Positions 43,360 to 52,660 of a DNA stretch of 64,000 nucleotides are shown piece by piece. Origin of the DNA: Planctomycetota bacterium. Its GTDB lineage: Bacteria > Planctomycetota > Planctomycetia > Planctomycetales > Planctomycetaceae. A model generated the notes under the pieces. The model was not told where the DNA came from and searched no databases. It saw nothing but the letters and a program-made list of their open reading frames with translations. Location: positions 53,893 to 117,892 of the forward strand of contig JACTNB010000014.1 of assembly GCA_014584345.1 (NCBI GenBank), in the 5' to 3' direction. Position 1 is the stretch's first letter, and every line of letters starts with the position of its first letter. A program made the position numbers and the translations under genes.

Positions 43360-46275
43360 ATGAGCGAGGCAAACCTCGATTTGACTCCGGGGAGGTATCT
43401 CCAAGAATTATTCTGTTTGCTGTCCGGTGCTTCAACAGAACGAGTCCCTGTCGTGAAAAACTCTCTCGTCATCGATCGAAAACTGCGCGTCATTTATACG
43501 GCGATCGGCCTGCTGGTACTGTTTCTGCTGGCAAATTCTGCCTATTTGTGGTCGATCACGTCCCTGGAATACTGGACCGGGGCAATTTTGCAGTCCTGGT
43601 TTTATTATGTCATGTTTCTGCTGCATCTTGCAGCTGGCGTGACCTTTGCAGTCGCCATGGCCGTATTTATCGCCTGGCATTTTCGATTGTCCCGGGCGTA
43701 TCCCAACGTCGCGGCCCGGCGGATCGGCATCGCGCTGTCGCTTCTGGTGGCAGTTTTGACGCTGACGGGATTTCTGCTGGTACGTCTGGTGGGAATTGCG
43801 GAACTGAATCATCCCGGCGCGCGGCGCGTCATTTACTGGTTGCATGTACTGACCCCGCTGGTTGCGGTTTGGCTGTACTGGTTGCACCGAGTGGCAGGTC
43901 GGCGGATCGACTGGCAAGCGGCGACCCGTTTCTGGGGAAAGGTGCTGCTGCTGAGCGCGGTTTTCGGGGGATTGCACTGGTACGGACAACCGGCCCGCTC
44001 ACGCGGGGTTGGCGGCACGACCACCGGCGTCTCCTACATTACGGACACGGGGCCATATGCCCCGTCGTTTGCCAGGTCCGCCACGGGACAACATATTGCC
44101 CCCGAAGTGCTGATGGATGATAAATTCTGCCTGGAATGCCATCAGGACGTGCATGCCCGCTGGGCCAGCAGCGCGCATCGCTTCAGTTCGTTCAACAATC
44201 CCGCCTACCTGGCCTCCATCTCCGAAGCGCGCGACGTATTACTGGCACGCGATGGGAACTCGACCGCCATCAACTGGTGCGCCGGTTGTCACGATCCCGT
44301 GCCGCTGTTCTCGGGACGATTACAGAATCCAGGCTTCGACATGGTGCGAGACGAAACGGCCCAGGCGGGGATTACCTGTACCGCCTGCCATGCCATCGGC
44401 GAAATCAATTCCACCCGAGGGAATGGCGACTACACCCTGTTTGTGCCCGAGCATTATCCGTTCACGCATAGCCAGATTCCCGCGCTGCGGTGGGTCAGTC
44501 GGCAGTTAATCAAGGCAAAACCCTCGCTGCACAAACAGACCTACCTGAAGCCACTGCACCAGACCGCGGAGTTCTGCTCGGTCTGTCACAAGGTGCATCT
44601 CCCCAAGGCATTGAACGACTACAAGGACTTCCTGCGCGGCCAGAATCATTACGACAGTTTTCTGCTCAGTGGCGTTTCCGGGCATGGTTCGCGGAGTTTC
44701 TACTATCCTGAAATCGCCCAGCAGAACTGCAATGGCTGCCATATGCCCGCTCAACCCTCCCGGGATGTCGCGGCCCGCGAACTGGTGCCAGGCGGTCCCC
44801 TCGCCGTTCACGATCACCTGTTTCCCGCGGCGAACACGGCGATTGCGTGGCTGACGCATCGGGACGAGATCGTGCGCGAACACCAGAACTTTCTGCAGGG
44901 AAAAGTCCGCGTCGACCTGTTCGGCGTGCGCGAAGGGGACGCGATTGACGGCACGCTGCATGCCCCCTTGCGACCCGTTTTGCCCGTGTTGCAACCCGGC
45001 AAGGATTATCTGCTGGAAGTTGTGGTGCGCACCTTGAAGCTGGGGCATCACCTGACCCAGGGGACCATCGATTCCAACGAACTCTGGCTGGAAATTCAGG
45101 TCGAGCATGAAAACCGTCTCATAGCCCAAAGTGGTCTGCTCGGAAGCGACGGCAAGGTCGATCCGCAATCTCATTTTATCAATGGATTTCTGATCGACCG
45201 GCACGGCAGCCGCATTAACCGGCGCAATGCCCAGGATATCTTCGTGAAAGTGTTCGATCACCAGATCCCTCCTGGAGCAGGGCAATCGATTCACTACGCC
45301 TTGAAGGTCCCCCCGGGACTGACGGGCGAACTCAAAATCACCGCGCGCGTGAGATATCGAAAGTTCGATGCGGAATACATGGAAATCGTCGCCGATCATG
45401 CGAGAAAACTGGGCAAGCCGCTGCGCGGCGATACCGGAGAAGGTCCCTACCAGAATCCCCTGCCGATCACGCTGATGGCGGAGGATATCGTCCATCTGCC
45501 CCTGGGCCGGGCCGCTGCAGATGCGGCCGAGCCGGAGCATCGGCCGGAATCGCCGTACCCGGTCTGGCAGCGCTGGAATGATTATGGCATTGGGGCATTC
45601 TTGAAAGGCAAAGCGGAACTGCGCCAGGCCGAACAGGCATTTCTGGAAGTGGAAAAACTCGGATATGCCGACGGACCGGTCAACCTGGCCCGTGTCTACT
45701 ACCGGGAAGGTCGGCTCGACGAAGCGGCCGAAGCCTTGCAGCGCGCGGCCGCATTGCGAAGCGAAACGTCCAAGCCGAATCCCTGGACCATGAACTATCT
45801 GTCGGGAATCGTCAACCGGGAGCAGGGAAATCTGCAGCAGGCCGAAGCGGCGTTTCGTGCCGTCCTGGAAGAGGCCACCGCCGAAACCCGGCAACGCGGT
45901 TTCGATTTCTCTCGCGATTACCTCGTACGCTCCGAACTGGGATCCGTTTTGTTTGATCAATCGCGTCGTGCCCGATCGCAGGGGAAGGCGGAACAAGCCG
46001 GGGAAGTACTCGAACAGGCTCGGCAGGAGTTCTTGAAGGTTCTCCAGGAAGATAGTGAGAATCTGCAAGCCCATTACAATCTCGCGCTGATCTACCGGGC
46101 ACTGGGTGATGTCGAACAGAGCCAGTATCACCAGGAGTTGCATGCGCGGTACCATCCCGATTACAACGCCGAGGATCGAGCCGTCCGCGTGGCCCGGGAA
46201 AAATATCCGCTTGCCAACCTCGCAGCCGATCCCGTCACCGTTTATCCGTTGCGTCCCGTTCTCCCCACGGAGTGA
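43360..46275 (+). CDS. Membrane five-heme cytochrome c with TPR tail
   Basis: A 971-residue protein. Four membrane helices (about 44-64, 81-108, 122-144, 157-178), perhaps a fifth at 193-207, carry His pairs at 89/107 and 162/176 that could ligate b hemes as in cytochrome b561/NarI-like quinol oxidases. An exported domain with five CxxCH motifs follows: CLECH (about 257), CAGCH (307), CTACH (341), CSVCH (406) and CNGCH (457). A beta-rich segment (about 530-690) precedes TPRs (about 740-960, AEQAFLEVEKLGYADGPVNLARVYYREGRLDEAAEAL). ATG 43360 is chosen; an upstream frame to 43201 is not protein-like. The next gene starts 13 bp downstream, an operon. I infer electron transfer between the quinone pool and the envelope; the b-heme idea is inference. 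Confidence 0.85.
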   Translation: MSEANLDLTPGRYLQELFCLLSGASTERVPVVKNSLVIDRKLRVIYTAIGLLVLFLLANSAYLWSITSLEYWTGAILQSWFYYVMFLLHLAAGVTFAVAMAVFIAWHFRLSRAYPNVAARRIGIALSLLVAVLTLTGFLLVRLVGIAELNHPGARRVIYWLHVLTPLVAVWLYWLHRVAGRRIDWQAATRFWGKVLLLSAVFGGLHWYGQPARSRGVGGTTTGVSYITDTGPYAPSFARSATGQHIAPEVLMDDKFCLECHQDVHARWASSAHRFSSFNNPAYLASISEARDVLLARDGNSTAINWCAGCHDPVPLFSGRLQNPGFDMVRDETAQAGITCTACHAIGEINSTRGNGDYTLFVPEHYPFTHSQIPALRWVSRQLIKAKPSLHKQTYLKPLHQTAEFCSVCHKVHLPKALNDYKDFLRGQNHYDSFLLSGVSGHGSRSFYYPEIAQQNCNGCHMPAQPSRDVAARELVPGGPLAVHDHLFPAANTAIAWLTHRDEIVREHQNFLQGKVRVDLFGVREGDAIDGTLHAPLRPVLPVLQPGKDYLLEVVVRTLKLGHHLTQGTIDSNELWLEIQVEHENRLIAQSGLLGSDGKVDPQSHFINGFLIDRHGSRINRRNAQDIFVKVFDHQIPPGAGQSIHYALKVPPGLTGELKITARVRYRKFDAEYMEIVADHARKLGKPLRGDTGEGPYQNPLPITLMAEDIVHLPLGRAAADAAEPEHRPESPYPVWQRWNDYGIGAFLKGKAELRQAEQAFLEVEKLGYADGPVNLARVYYREGRLDEAAEALQRAAALRSETSKPNPWTMNYLSGIVNREQGNLQQAEAAFRAVLEEATAETRQRGFDFSRDYLVRSELGSVLFDQSRRARSQGKAEQAGEVLEQARQEFLKVLQEDSENLQAHYNLALIYRALGDVEQSQYHQELHARYHPDYNAEDRAVRVAREKYPLANLAADPVTVYPLRPVLPTE

Positions 46276-46288
46276 ATTCATTGCCCTT

Positions 46289-48109
46289 ATGAATGCCCAT
46301 TCTCCACTCCGCCAGGCCTTGTGGTTATCCGCGCTGGGATTGCTGATCCTGCTGACGGCTGCCGTACTGTTCCTCGCGATTCGATATCTCCGCCGTTCAC
46401 CAGCCGATCTCGCCGAATCCCCCGTGCGCCTGGCGCAAGTCCGCGAAGAGAGCCAGCTCACTCTGCCGAAAATTCCACTGCACGAGGTGACGAGCCAGGC
46501 CGGCATAGATTTCCGGTTCACAAATGGTGCCGCCGGGGCGAAGCTGCTGCCAGAAACCATGGGGGGTGGTGGAGGTTTTTTCGATTTTGACAACGATGGC
46601 GATCAGGATCTGCTGCTGGTCAACGGGCGAAACTGGCCTTGGGATGACAATCCCCGGGACAGACCCGTTACGCTGGCATTGTATGAAAACGACGGCACGG
46701 GAAACTTTGTGGACCAGACGGCAGGTTCGGGGCTGGATCTCTCTGTTTACGGCATGGGTTGCGGGTTTGGAGACTACGACAACGACGGGCGGACGGATAT
46801 TTACCTGACCTGCCTGGGGACAAATTATCTGTTTCGGAATCTGGGAGCAGGACGCTTTCAGGATGTCACGGCGGCAACGGGAGTCGCGGGGGGAACTGAC
46901 GACTGGAGTACAAGTTGTGGCTGGTTTGATTACGATGGCGACGGGCATCTCGATCTATTTGTGTGCAATTACCTGGTGTGGTCGCGGGAATACGACGTGG
47001 CACAGAATTTCAAGCTGGTGGGTAATGAACGTGCCTATGGGCGGCCTCAATCGTTTGGGGGGACGTTTCCGCTGTTGTACAGAAATCTGGGGAACGGCAC
47101 CTTTCAGGAAATTTCGGAACAGGCCGGCCTGCGCGTGCGCAATGCCGCCACGGGAGAACCTGTCGCCAAGTCACTGGGCGTTGCGTTTTTTGATGTCGAT
47201 CACGACGGGGATCTGGATATCCTCGTCGCGAATGATACGGTCCCCAATTTTCTGTTTGAAAACCGCTATCCGGAACAGTTTCGAGAAACAGGCACTTCGT
47301 CGGGGATCGCGTTCGACATCAACGGGAATGCCCGTGGGGCGATGGGTATCGATGTGGCGACAATTCGGAACTCCTCCGCCATCGCCATTGCCATCGGTAA
47401 CTTTGCCAACGAAATGACCGCGTTTTATGTGTCGCCACGCCAGGAACCTTTCTTCACCGATGAAGCAATTTCCAATGGTCTGGGGCCACAAACCCGGTTG
47501 TCGCTTACCTTCGGGGTCGTCTTTCTCGATATCGATCTCGATGGGCGGCTGGATCTGCTGGCAGCCAACGGCCATCTCGAAGACGAAATCAACCGGGTGC
47601 TTCCCAGTCAGCATTACGAACAGCCACCTCAACTGTTCTGGAACGCGGGACCGTCGGGAAATACCGAATACATTCCCCTGTCCGAGGCGCAAGTAGGGGC
47701 CGACTTCCCGATGCCCCTCGTGGGGCGGGGCTGTGCCTATGCCGACATCGATGGCGATGGAGATCTGGATTTTCTGCTGATGAATCTGAATGGTCCCCCC
47801 CGCCTGTTTCGCAATCAACAGCAGACGGGGCACCACTGGCTCCGCGTGAAACTTCAGGGAACGAATTCCGGACGGGAAGCGATTGGTGCCCGGGTCGGAA
47901 TTGTCGCCGAGGGGACCACGCAGGAACGCTGGGTCATGCCAACGCGGGGGTATCTGACGCAATCGGAGTTGCCCGTGACGTTCGGACTGGGGCGGACTGC
48001 GCGTATCGAGCGTTTAACCGTCCAGTGGCCTTCCGGTCGCATTTCCGAACTCACCGACGTGCCAGTCGATCGGGAATTGACCCTGGAAGAACCTCCGCCG
48101 GAACCGTGA
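46289..48109 (+). CDS. CRTAC1-like FG-GAP/UnbV protein, operon partner of the heme protein
   Basis: A 606-residue protein with an N-terminal anchor (about 8-33, LWLSALGLLILLTAAVLFLAI). The propeller shows repeated calcium loops: DFDNDGDQDLLLVNG, DYDNDGRTDIYLTCLG, DYDGDGHLDLFVCNY, DVDHDGDLDILVANDT, DIDLDGRLDLLAANGH and DIDGDGDLDFLLMN. The C-terminal UnbV/ASPIC domain (about 520-600) has GARVGIVAEGTTQERWV, FGLGRTARIERLTVQWPSG. Its ATG lies 13 bp after the heme-protein stop, so both are probably co-translated. An intrinsic terminator follows at 48156. UnbV/CRTAC1 proteins are extracellular and calcium-binding; the role beside a multiheme protein is unknown. Confidence 0.92.
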   Translation: MNAHSPLRQALWLSALGLLILLTAAVLFLAIRYLRRSPADLAESPVRLAQVREESQLTLPKIPLHEVTSQAGIDFRFTNGAAGAKLLPETMGGGGGFFDFDNDGDQDLLLVNGRNWPWDDNPRDRPVTLALYENDGTGNFVDQTAGSGLDLSVYGMGCGFGDYDNDGRTDIYLTCLGTNYLFRNLGAGRFQDVTAATGVAGGTDDWSTSCGWFDYDGDGHLDLFVCNYLVWSREYDVAQNFKLVGNERAYGRPQSFGGTFPLLYRNLGNGTFQEISEQAGLRVRNAATGEPVAKSLGVAFFDVDHDGDLDILVANDTVPNFLFENRYPEQFRETGTSSGIAFDINGNARGAMGIDVATIRNSSAIAIAIGNFANEMTAFYVSPRQEPFFTDEAISNGLGPQTRLSLTFGVVFLDIDLDGRLDLLAANGHLEDEINRVLPSQHYEQPPQLFWNAGPSGNTEYIPLSEAQVGADFPMPLVGRGCAYADIDGDGDLDFLLMNLNGPPRLFRNQQQTGHHWLRVKLQGTNSGREAIGARVGIVAEGTTQERWVMPTRGYLTQSELPVTFGLGRTARIERLTVQWPSGRISELTDVPVDRELTLEEPPPEP

Positions 48110-48155
48110 CCAGCGTTCCTCGTGCTACCGAGGAGTGGGACATTCGGGTAAACGA

Positions 48156-48188
48156 AAACGGGCTTGGCAGTTATCGCCAAGCCCGTTT
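48156..48188. terminator. Bidirectional intrinsic terminator
   Basis: A perfect 13-bp stem, AAACGGGCTTGGC and its complement, around AGTTATC. The A-rich left flank and T-rich right flank fit termination in both directions. It lies between two convergent genes, 47 bp after the FG-GAP gene stop and 49 bp before the end of the pseudopilin gene. Confidence 0.85.
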
Positions 48189-48236
48189 CGTAGTCGCTTC
48201 GATGGGGACTATCCCAGGAGGGGAGGCCCCGGGGGA

Positions 48237-49268
48237 TTATGGGAACTGCACCACTTCTCCCCCCGCACGGGTCCCCAATCCCTGGTAGAGACCCATGTCG
48301 ATGTTGCTGGAAATGAAGTGAACGGAGCCGTCGGCAAACAGATGTTGCGAGCCTCCCGCATGTCGGCTGCGGGAAGGAAAGATTCCGTTACTGTCCATCC
48401 AGCCGCACCCCGTGCATTCCTGGCCGTTGGGGATGGGCCAGTTGGGGGTGGCAGTCGTGTTGAAGAGCGATTGGGAATGCTGGCCCAAGGCCCACAAACG
48501 CCCGGCGTGATGGTGCGTGTTGGAGGGAGTGGCGTTATAGGCCGCCTGGATCGCCTGGCCATAAGCCTGGATCGCTGCGACCCCCGGGTTTTGGCGGTTC
48601 CCACCCGGCCAGGCAACACCACGTACCACGCTGCTGTGGATATCGTAGCTGCCGCGGCCGACACAGATTTCCGCCATGGCGATGGTGTTGGAAAGTCCAT
48701 CCAGGGCATCGCGGAACTTGATGCTTTTGATGAAACCGAACATCCCGACCGCGTTGTTGCTGTTGGCCCATTCCGTGGTGGTGCCGAGGCTCAGAGCATA
48801 GTTATTGCCCGGATAACGCATGCTGTACCAGGTGGCGCTGGGATCGATATCGGAAGGACACCGGAAGGCGGGAATGATCTGCATCGTGTTGTTCACGTTC
48901 AGGGATTCCGTAGGGCCATCGCCAATGATGCCGATATTGAAATTGCAGTTGTCGTACAGGGCACCCTGATCGATGTAGGGGAGCAGCATCGCCTGTCCAC
49001 TCCACCCGCGCCAGGTATGCAACGAACCATCGAGCATCCGCCCCTGAAAAAACGCGGGGGGCAGCACGCTGTGGGTGTCATGATAATTGTGCAGAGCCAC
49101 GCCAAGCTGCTTGAGATTGTTTTTGCAGGACGTGCGCCGGGCTGCTTCACGGGCCTGTTGAACCGCGGGAAGCAACAGGGCCACCAGGATGGCGATGATC
49201 GCGATCACGACCAGCAGCTCGATAAGTGTAAACGCGTACCGAATCGGCTTTCCAAGTCTGTTGTGCAT
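48237..49268 (-). CDS. DUF1559 type II/IV pseudopilin-like protein
   Basis: A 343-residue family member. The leader and helix are AFTLIELLVVIAIIAILVALL followed by PAVQQAREAARR, after a 12-residue basic leader (MHNRLGKPIRYA). The body has CKNNLKQLGVALHNYHDTHSVLPPAFF, and the tail has GSQHLFADGSVHFISSN. ATG 49268 has GGGGAG upstream; the frame extends 16 codons further but without a site. It is transcribed alone between the terminator and the divergent TPR/FG-GAP operon. It is probably matured by a prepilin peptidase. Confidence 0.95.
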   Translation of the reverse strand: MHNRLGKPIRYAFTLIELLVVIAIIAILVALLLPAVQQAREAARRTSCKNNLKQLGVALHNYHDTHSVLPPAFFQGRMLDGSLHTWRGWSGQAMLLPYIDQGALYDNCNFNIGIIGDGPTESLNVNNTMQIIPAFRCPSDIDPSATWYSMRYPGNNYALSLGTTTEWANSNNAVGMFGFIKSIKFRDALDGLSNTIAMAEICVGRGSYDIHSSVVRGVAWPGGNRQNPGVAAIQAYGQAIQAAYNATPSNTHHHAGRLWALGQHSQSLFNTTATPNWPIPNGQECTGCGWMDSNGIFPSRSRHAGGSQHLFADGSVHFISSNIDMGLYQGLGTRAGGEVVQFP

Positions 49269-49557
49269 AAGGACTCCCCAATTTTGGACATAAAGATACA
49301 GAAATATCACATGCAATTTGTTGTATCATCGAATAAAAACGTTTGCAAGTTTATTGTAATGCAAATTTATGCGTTCCTGTCGCATGCAGACGGCTGGTCT
49401 GTACGTGAAATTCTCGATTTCCTGCCTGTTCGGGCCGGGGTATCAGGGGAACACTGGGCGCGGACCGACTCGACTTCCTATGCTGTAATACCTAATGCGT
49501 TCGGATGACTGCTATTGCCCGGCTTCCGACAAAAACCGCTTAACTGTTTTGTGGTTA
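49269..49557. other. AT-rich divergent promoter region
   Basis: About 290 bp, clearly more AT-rich than its surroundings at 49290-49370 (contains ACATGCAATTTGTTGTATCATC). It separates the pseudopilin and TPR genes, which are transcribed away from it. No gene seen. Confidence 0.4.
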
Positions 49558-50868
49558 ATGAGATACGCCATGCGTTCCCGATTGATTCGCACAGGACTGC
49601 TCTGTCTGGCTCTGTGTCTGGTGGCACTGCTGGCCTGGACGCCTTGGTGTCTGCAGCAGGCCGGGAAGGCGATCGAAGGACAGGATCTTACGAGGGCCAG
49701 CCAGTGGCTTTCCCGGGCGGAGCTACTCCCGTGGAGGACAGGAGAACGTTCGTTCCTACAGGCGAGAATTGCGCGTAAATATGGCAGGAATAAGGAGTTC
49801 GCTCGCTTGCTGGAGTCCGCCAGGCGCGCGGGGGTCGAGGCAGATCGGCTCGAGCGGGAAGTGATGCTGCAACATGCCCAAATTGGCGATGTCCAGCCGC
49901 TCGACGAAGCGTTCCCTCAGTTGCTGCAACGGGGAGAGGATCTCCCCGCGATTTGCGAGGCTTATGTATTGGGGTTGATCACTCAGTTTCGAATCGACCA
50001 GGCGCTGGGAACACTGGACGTGTGGTCAGAAGATTTTCCCTCGGATCCACAGCCCCATTTCCTGCGGGGGCGCTTGTACGAATACATGAACCATCTCGAT
50101 GGCGCGGGTGTTGAACTGCGTCGCGCATTGGAACTGGCTCCGTACCATGCCCCGGCAGCGATGGGACTGGCGCGCGTGGAATCGTCCCAACAAAATTACG
50201 AGTTGGCGCTGGAGCTGTACCGGCAGGCCGCGGAGCATCTCTTTGAACCTCACCCGGCCCTGGTCGGCATGGCGCGTTGTTATCGGGAGCAGGGAGAATT
50301 AGAGCAGGCTCGCGCGGTGTTGCAGCAGGCCATGGCGCGTCCTCCGGCTCAGCTAGTCGATGCCTATCGATACGTGGGGGATCGGGGGGAAACGGCACAA
50401 TCCCAGGCGCCTATCGAAATGGCCAAGCTGGAGTTGGCGGAAAATCGTCCCGAAGCGGCGGTTGTCTGGTTCGAACAGGCGTTGGCGTCGGACCGCATGG
50501 ACTGGAAAATCCGTTTTCTCTTAGGACAAACCTTGCAGCGACTGGGGAAAACAGAGGAAGCGGCATTGCACCTGGCCCAGGCGGAAGCGGCTCGGGCGGC
50601 CTTCGAGGAGGGAGACCTGCTGATCGATGCCGTCCGCAAGAACCCGGCGGATACCGAAGCCCGGTATCGGATGGGGCTGATCCTGATGGAACATATGTCG
50701 GTCAATAACGGCCTGGTCTGGTTGAAGAGCGTTTTGAAATACGACCCTCACCATGTAAAAACCCATATCAAACTGGCAGAATACTTTGCGACCAACATGG
50801 CCGAAAATCCCGATTACGCGCGTCTGGCGGCCTATCATGCGGAGCAGGCGCGCCGGGGAAAGGAATAG
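49558..50868 (+). CDS. Membrane-anchored TPR protein
   Basis: A 436-residue protein with an N-terminal signal-anchor (about 12-33, LLCLALCLVALLAWTPWCLQQ). About eight helical repeats follow, e.g. ASQWLSRAELLPWRTGERSFLQARIARKYGR, PHFLRGRLYEYMNHLDGAGVELRRALELAP, AAMGLARVESSQQNYELALELYRQ, ARCYREQGELEQARAVLQQA and RFLLGQTLQRLGKTEEAALHLAQA. It has no enzymatic motifs. The next gene starts four bases after its stop, with AAGGAA in its last codons, so the FG-GAP protein downstream is its operon partner. The start could be ATG 49558 or 49570. TPRs usually act as protein-interaction scaffolds. Confidence 0.88.
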   Translation: MRYAMRSRLIRTGLLCLALCLVALLAWTPWCLQQAGKAIEGQDLTRASQWLSRAELLPWRTGERSFLQARIARKYGRNKEFARLLESARRAGVEADRLEREVMLQHAQIGDVQPLDEAFPQLLQRGEDLPAICEAYVLGLITQFRIDQALGTLDVWSEDFPSDPQPHFLRGRLYEYMNHLDGAGVELRRALELAPYHAPAAMGLARVESSQQNYELALELYRQAAEHLFEPHPALVGMARCYREQGELEQARAVLQQAMARPPAQLVDAYRYVGDRGETAQSQAPIEMAKLELAENRPEAAVVWFEQALASDRMDWKIRFLLGQTLQRLGKTEEAALHLAQAEAARAAFEEGDLLIDAVRKNPADTEARYRMGLILMEHMSVNNGLVWLKSVLKYDPHHVKTHIKLAEYFATNMAENPDYARLAAYHAEQARRGKE

Positions 50869-50872
50869 GCGC

Positions 50873-52660
50873 ATGGTTAGCCAAGCTTGGCCTCAGGATG
50901 TCTTCAAGGGATGGTTACTCCCGTTGGTCGCGGGAATGCTGACCTTCCCTGGGGGCTGTGGACCGCGGCAGATCGAAATGCCCCCTGTGCCTCCCGTGGT
51001 CGAGGCCAGCCCGCCTCTGCCCACGATGCGGTTCGAAACGTCCATGAATCTAGCCGAGGCGGCTGTTCGTTACCGGAACGGTAGCGAAAGCCAGCGAAAT
51101 GCCATCCTGGAATCCCTGGGGGGTGGAGTGGGCGTCGTTGATTTCGATCTCGACGGGGCTCTCGACCTCTGCTTTCCCGGTGGCGGTGGCTTTGTGGGAG
51201 AGACGATTCAGGGGGAGGCGAGCCGCCTAATGCGGCAACAGGGGCCGGATCTGTTTGAAGATGTCACGGAGGCGGCTCTGCTGAATATGGGGCTGCATTA
51301 TTCCCACGGTTGTGCGGTTGCCGATTTCAATGGCGATGGATTTCCCGATCTACTGATCACCGGTTACGGGGGACTCACGCTGTGGGTGAATCTGGGTGAC
51401 GGCACATTCATGGATGGGACGGCGGAAGCGTGGCTGGATGATACGGGCTGGAGCAGCAGTGCCGCCTGGGGGGACTTCAACGGCGACGGCGTGCTGGATT
51501 TGTACGTGACGCATTATGTGAACTGGTCGTTGGCGAACGATCCGGTATGCAATGGTCCCAGTGGCGCGGCGGATGTCTGTCCCCCGCGGAGATTCGAAGG
51601 AGTAAACGACACGCTGTATCTGGGACAGGGAGACGGCACCTTCGTGGACGCCAGCACGCCCAGCGGGCTTGTCGCGGGGGGGAAGGGATTGGGAGTTGTC
51701 GCCGTGGATCTCGATCACGATGGCGATTTGGATTTGTATGTCGCGAACGATACCACTCCCAACTTCTATTACAACAACACCGGAAACGGGATTTTCCGCG
51801 AGGAAGGCCTGGCCAGTGGGCTGGCGTTGGACGACATGGGGACCGCCAACGGCAGCATGGGCCTGGCCATTCTCGATTATGACGGCGATCGGTTGCCCGA
51901 CCTGGGAGTGACCAACTACGAAGGGGAATTGTTCGCGCTGTACCGTAATTTGGGGGGGGGGGTGTTTCAGCACAGTTCCCGGATGACGGGCCTCAACCGG
52001 ATAGGCAATCTGTTCGTGGGCTTTGGGTGCGTGGCGGGGGACTTCAATGCGAATGGCCACGAAGATATCGCCATCGCCAATGGGCATGTGGTGCATCACC
52101 CGCTGAACGCGCCCGTGAAGCAACTCCCCCTGTTGCTGGCCAACCGCGGTTCCGGCAAGTTCGAACGGATCGAGCCTGCCCTGACGGGCGATTATTTCAA
52201 CACGCCTTCGCTCGGGCGCGGGCTGGCAACGGGAGACATCGATCGGGATGGTCTGCTCGACCTGGTATTCGTGAATACCAACGATCCCGCCGCGCTGTTG
52301 TACAACCGTAGCCAGAAGGTCGTGGAAGCGAATCGGCCCCGTGGGCTGCACCTGCGTCTTGTGGGGACTGCGTCGAACCGGGATGCCCTGGGCGCCTGGG
52401 GAGAACTGGAAACCACGGAGGGGAGCCAGGTGCGTCACCTGTCTGGAGGCGGCAGTTATCTCTCCACCAGCGAACTGGCATTCCACTGGCATTGGGATTC
52501 GGAGGTCGCGCCGCGACAATTGATCGTCCACTGGCCGAGCGGCCTGGTCAGCAGCATTCCCTGGACTAAAATTCCAGCAAACGGGGAATCGTGCCTGCAT
52601 TGCCTGCTGGTGGAGCCCCGGAATGCAGCAGAGGAGCCACGAATCCTGATCTTATATTAA
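50873..52660 (+). CDS. CRTAC1-like FG-GAP/UnbV lipoprotein
   Basis: A 595-residue exported protein. The signal ends at LTFPGGC, a weak lipobox, so it may be a lipoprotein. The propeller has calcium loops DFDLDGALDLCFPGG, DFNGDGFPDLLITGYG, DFNGDGVLDLYVTHYV, DLDHDGDLDLYVANDT, DYDGDRLPDLGVTNY and DIDRDGLLDLVFVNT. A C-terminal UnbV region ends in LIVHWPSGLVSSIPW. Its ATG lies four bases after the TPR gene stop. The stop codon overlaps the convergent polymerase gene's stop (TTAA). It is a paralogue of the protein encoded at 46289. Confidence 0.92.
   Translation: MVSQAWPQDVFKGWLLPLVAGMLTFPGGCGPRQIEMPPVPPVVEASPPLPTMRFETSMNLAEAAVRYRNGSESQRNAILESLGGGVGVVDFDLDGALDLCFPGGGGFVGETIQGEASRLMRQQGPDLFEDVTEAALLNMGLHYSHGCAVADFNGDGFPDLLITGYGGLTLWVNLGDGTFMDGTAEAWLDDTGWSSSAAWGDFNGDGVLDLYVTHYVNWSLANDPVCNGPSGAADVCPPRRFEGVNDTLYLGQGDGTFVDASTPSGLVAGGKGLGVVAVDLDHDGDLDLYVANDTTPNFYYNNTGNGIFREEGLASGLALDDMGTANGSMGLAILDYDGDRLPDLGVTNYEGELFALYRNLGGGVFQHSSRMTGLNRIGNLFVGFGCVAGDFNANGHEDIAIANGHVVHHPLNAPVKQLPLLLANRGSGKFERIEPALTGDYFNTPSLGRGLATGDIDRDGLLDLVFVNTNDPAALLYNRSQKVVEANRPRGLHLRLVGTASNRDALGAWGELETTEGSQVRHLSGGGSYLSTSELAFHWHWDSEVAPRQLIVHWPSGLVSSIPWTKIPANGESCLHCLLVEPRNAAEEPRILILY

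Noticed and set aside
44506..46593. A 695-codon minus-strand open frame
   Set aside because: It is antisense to the heme/TPR gene, which has five heme motifs and TPRs. The frame has no domain features.
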